Assembly (NCBI GenBank): GCA_035294305.1
Contig: DATGLD010000045.1
Coordinates: 1 to 64,000 of the forward strand
Length of the DNA: 64,000 nt
Source of the DNA: DASRBN01 sp035294305
Lineage (GTDB): Bacteria; Chloroflexota; Ktedonobacteria; Ktedonobacterales; Ktedonobacteraceae
Direction of reading: 5' to 3'
In this document: positions 62,993 to 64,000 of the stretch, piece after piece
Layout: each line of letters opens with the position of its first letter
Numbering within the stretch: position 1 is the first letter of the stretch
Made by a program: the position numbers and the translations under genes
Notes under the pieces: model-generated
What the model was told of the DNA's origin: nothing
The model's input: the letters and a program-made list of their open reading frames with translations, nothing else
Databases searched by the model: none

Positions 62993-64000
62993 GCCAATCT
63001 CCTGCCTGTGATAAGAGCGTCAACGGCTACCACTCCACGCTCGGCGCCGCAGTTAATTACAGGGTTGAGATCAATATGTTCGATTTCCTCCTCGAGTTCT
63101 TGAGCCAGGTCGGCCAGCTTCAGTAGGAGAGAAGCTAGCGCGGCTATATCCAGCGCTGGCAGTCCCCGGTAGCCATGCAGCGTCTCCTGATAGGGCAACT
63201 CGGTAATCATCTCGTGAGCGTGCTCGAGTGTAATTGGAGGCAAACGCAGCGTAAAAGCCCGCTGTGCCTCCACGAGCATGCCGCCCCAACCGAGGACAAC
63301 GAGTAGCCCGAACTGCTCGTCGCGTGCCAGGCCTGCAATGAGCTCGGGGCCACCGGTGGCCATTTCCTGCACCAGCAGTCCTTCGATCTCTGTGGCGGCC
63401 TCGCCAGCCAGCCCCCGTGCCTGCGCCAGCAACCGCCGCGCGACTGCCTCTGCCTGTCCTGGTGAGTCGATATCCAGCGCGATGAGCCCGTGCTCAGTTT
63501 TATGTGGGATCTGAGGCGAAAGCACCTTCAAGGCTACGGGGCGTCGCCAACTGGCCACCACTTCCGCGGCTTCCTTCGCCGAACGTACCAGGACACCCCG
63601 TGCCAGGGGAATCCCATACATCGAGAGCAACTCACTGGTGGCCTGGTAAGATAAGACACCATTTTCACCTACCCCCTGCAGAGCCTGGTGCAGCAATGCC
63701 CGCGCCCGCGTCCACCGCTCGCTGGAGAGGCGTTTATCATTCACTATGGATGCCGTGGTTTCTTCTTGTGCCAGCAGTGAGCGCCGCCAGTTTGCATAGC
63801 GTATCAGTAAAGAAGCGGCTCTCAGGCTTTCTCGTGCGCCCTGTAAGAGGGGAACATGGCCCGCTCGCAGCGTCGCAGCTACCTCCGGATCCAGCGCGCC
63901 AGAGGTAAGTGAAAAGGCGAAAACCAGTTTATCGGTGCTCGACGCAGCAGCGACAGCCGCGGCGGCATGATCTACATAGAAGGCGGTGGCATCAGGAGAT
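62962..64000 (-). CDS. Acyl-CoA synthetase (ADP-forming), C-terminal part; 5' end outside window
   Basis: The frame is open to the right edge (346 residues visible). Near the edge are remains of a succinyl-CoA-ligase-like CoA/flavodoxin domain; from about 63700 leftwards comes an ATP-grasp_5 domain: LSYQATSELLSMYGIPLARG, PVALKVLSPQIPHKTEHGLIALDI, LLVQEMATGGPELIAGLARD, FGLLVVLGWGGMLVEAQ and EHIDLNPVI. NDP-forming synthetases of this type make acyl-CoA from acids, or ATP from acyl-CoA. The GTG at 63744 is internal, not the true start. It is the first visible gene of the minus-strand run to 58.1 kb. Confidence 0.85.
   Translation of the reverse strand, partial: SPDATAFYVDHAAAAVAAASSTDKLVFAFSLTSGALDPEVAATLRAGHVPLLQGARESLRAASLLIRYANWRRSLLAQEETTASIVNDKRLSSERWTRARALLHQALQGVGENGVLSYQATSELLSMYGIPLARGVLVRSAKEAAEVVASWRRPVALKVLSPQIPHKTEHGLIALDIDSPGQAEAVARRLLAQARGLAGEAATEIEGLLVQEMATGGPELIAGLARDEQFGLLVVLGWGGMLVEAQRAFTLRLPPITLEHAHEMITELPYQETLHGYRGLPALDIAALASLLLKLADLAQELEEEIEHIDLNPVINCGAERGVVAVDALITGRRLACNGVSETHR

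Overview
The window looks like a chromosomal segment of a soil-type Chloroflexota, most likely of the class Ktedonobacteria. This is inferred from the gene repertoire: two Ser/Thr kinases fused to WD40-like propellers, zinc-ribbon membrane proteins, a giant BTAD/AfsR-type regulator, FtsX-type and sugar ABC transporters, DinB-like proteins and many small orphan proteins. GC looks moderate (mid-50s percent by eye) and no marker gene is present, so the assignment is a judgement. I see no rRNA, tRNA, CRISPR array or intact insertion sequence.

Layout. 1-4.6 kb: tail of an unknown gene, then a MoxR/ChlI-like AAA+ ATPase, its VWA partner and rsmG, which overlap or abut. 4.7-9.5 kb: a minus-strand block with two small orphan genes, a broken GNAT acetyltransferase, a PPOX flavoprotein, purA, a zinc-ribbon membrane protein and a JAMM peptidase. 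9.5-18.2 kb: a GH63-type glucosidase, a threonine dehydratase-like enzyme, tag, a LURP-one protein, a HAD phosphatase, a resolvase-like protein without its catalytic serine, an ATP-grasp ligase with a small partner, and a GGQ release-factor-like protein. 18.2-28.0 kb: two decayed gene fragments, a LevR-type sigma-54 activator with PRD and PTS domains, a candidate -24/-12 promoter, PTS EIIB and EIIC, and a sugar ABC importer. Its intergenic spaces hold hairpins, a short repeat family and a glucoamylase remnant.

28.2-37.2 kb: Nudix hydrolase, glycolate-oxidase-like FAD enzyme, two small genes, a MacB/FtsX-type ABC system, DinB, a damaged YciI gene, an MBL hydrolase and a P-loop kinase. 37.2-44.5 kb: the 1090-residue BTAD-NTPase-TPR regulator, a BCS1-like AAA ATPase, a geranylgeranyl-reductase-like flavoprotein, a glutaredoxin and a DinB/ClbS-like protein. 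44.5-49.3 kb: a same-strand run of aromatic amino acid decarboxylase, methyltransferase, cysteine desulfurase and a second class V PLP enzyme, which may form a small-molecule pathway. 49.4-58.0 kb: zinc-ribbon protein, propeller lipoprotein, MBL hydrolase, membrane-anchored orphan, single-domain response regulator and two tandem kinase-propeller proteins.

58.1-64.0 kb: a minus-strand run of overlapping genes that looks richer in GC: ADP-forming acyl-CoA synthetase (cut by the window end), MBL hydrolase, a protein with two enoyl-CoA-hydratase domains, a PfkB sugar kinase and a double-SIS sugar isomerase/deglycase. Joining CoA enzymes to a kinase-deglycase pair is unusual. It and the LevR/sigma-54/PTS locus are the best candidates for follow-up.
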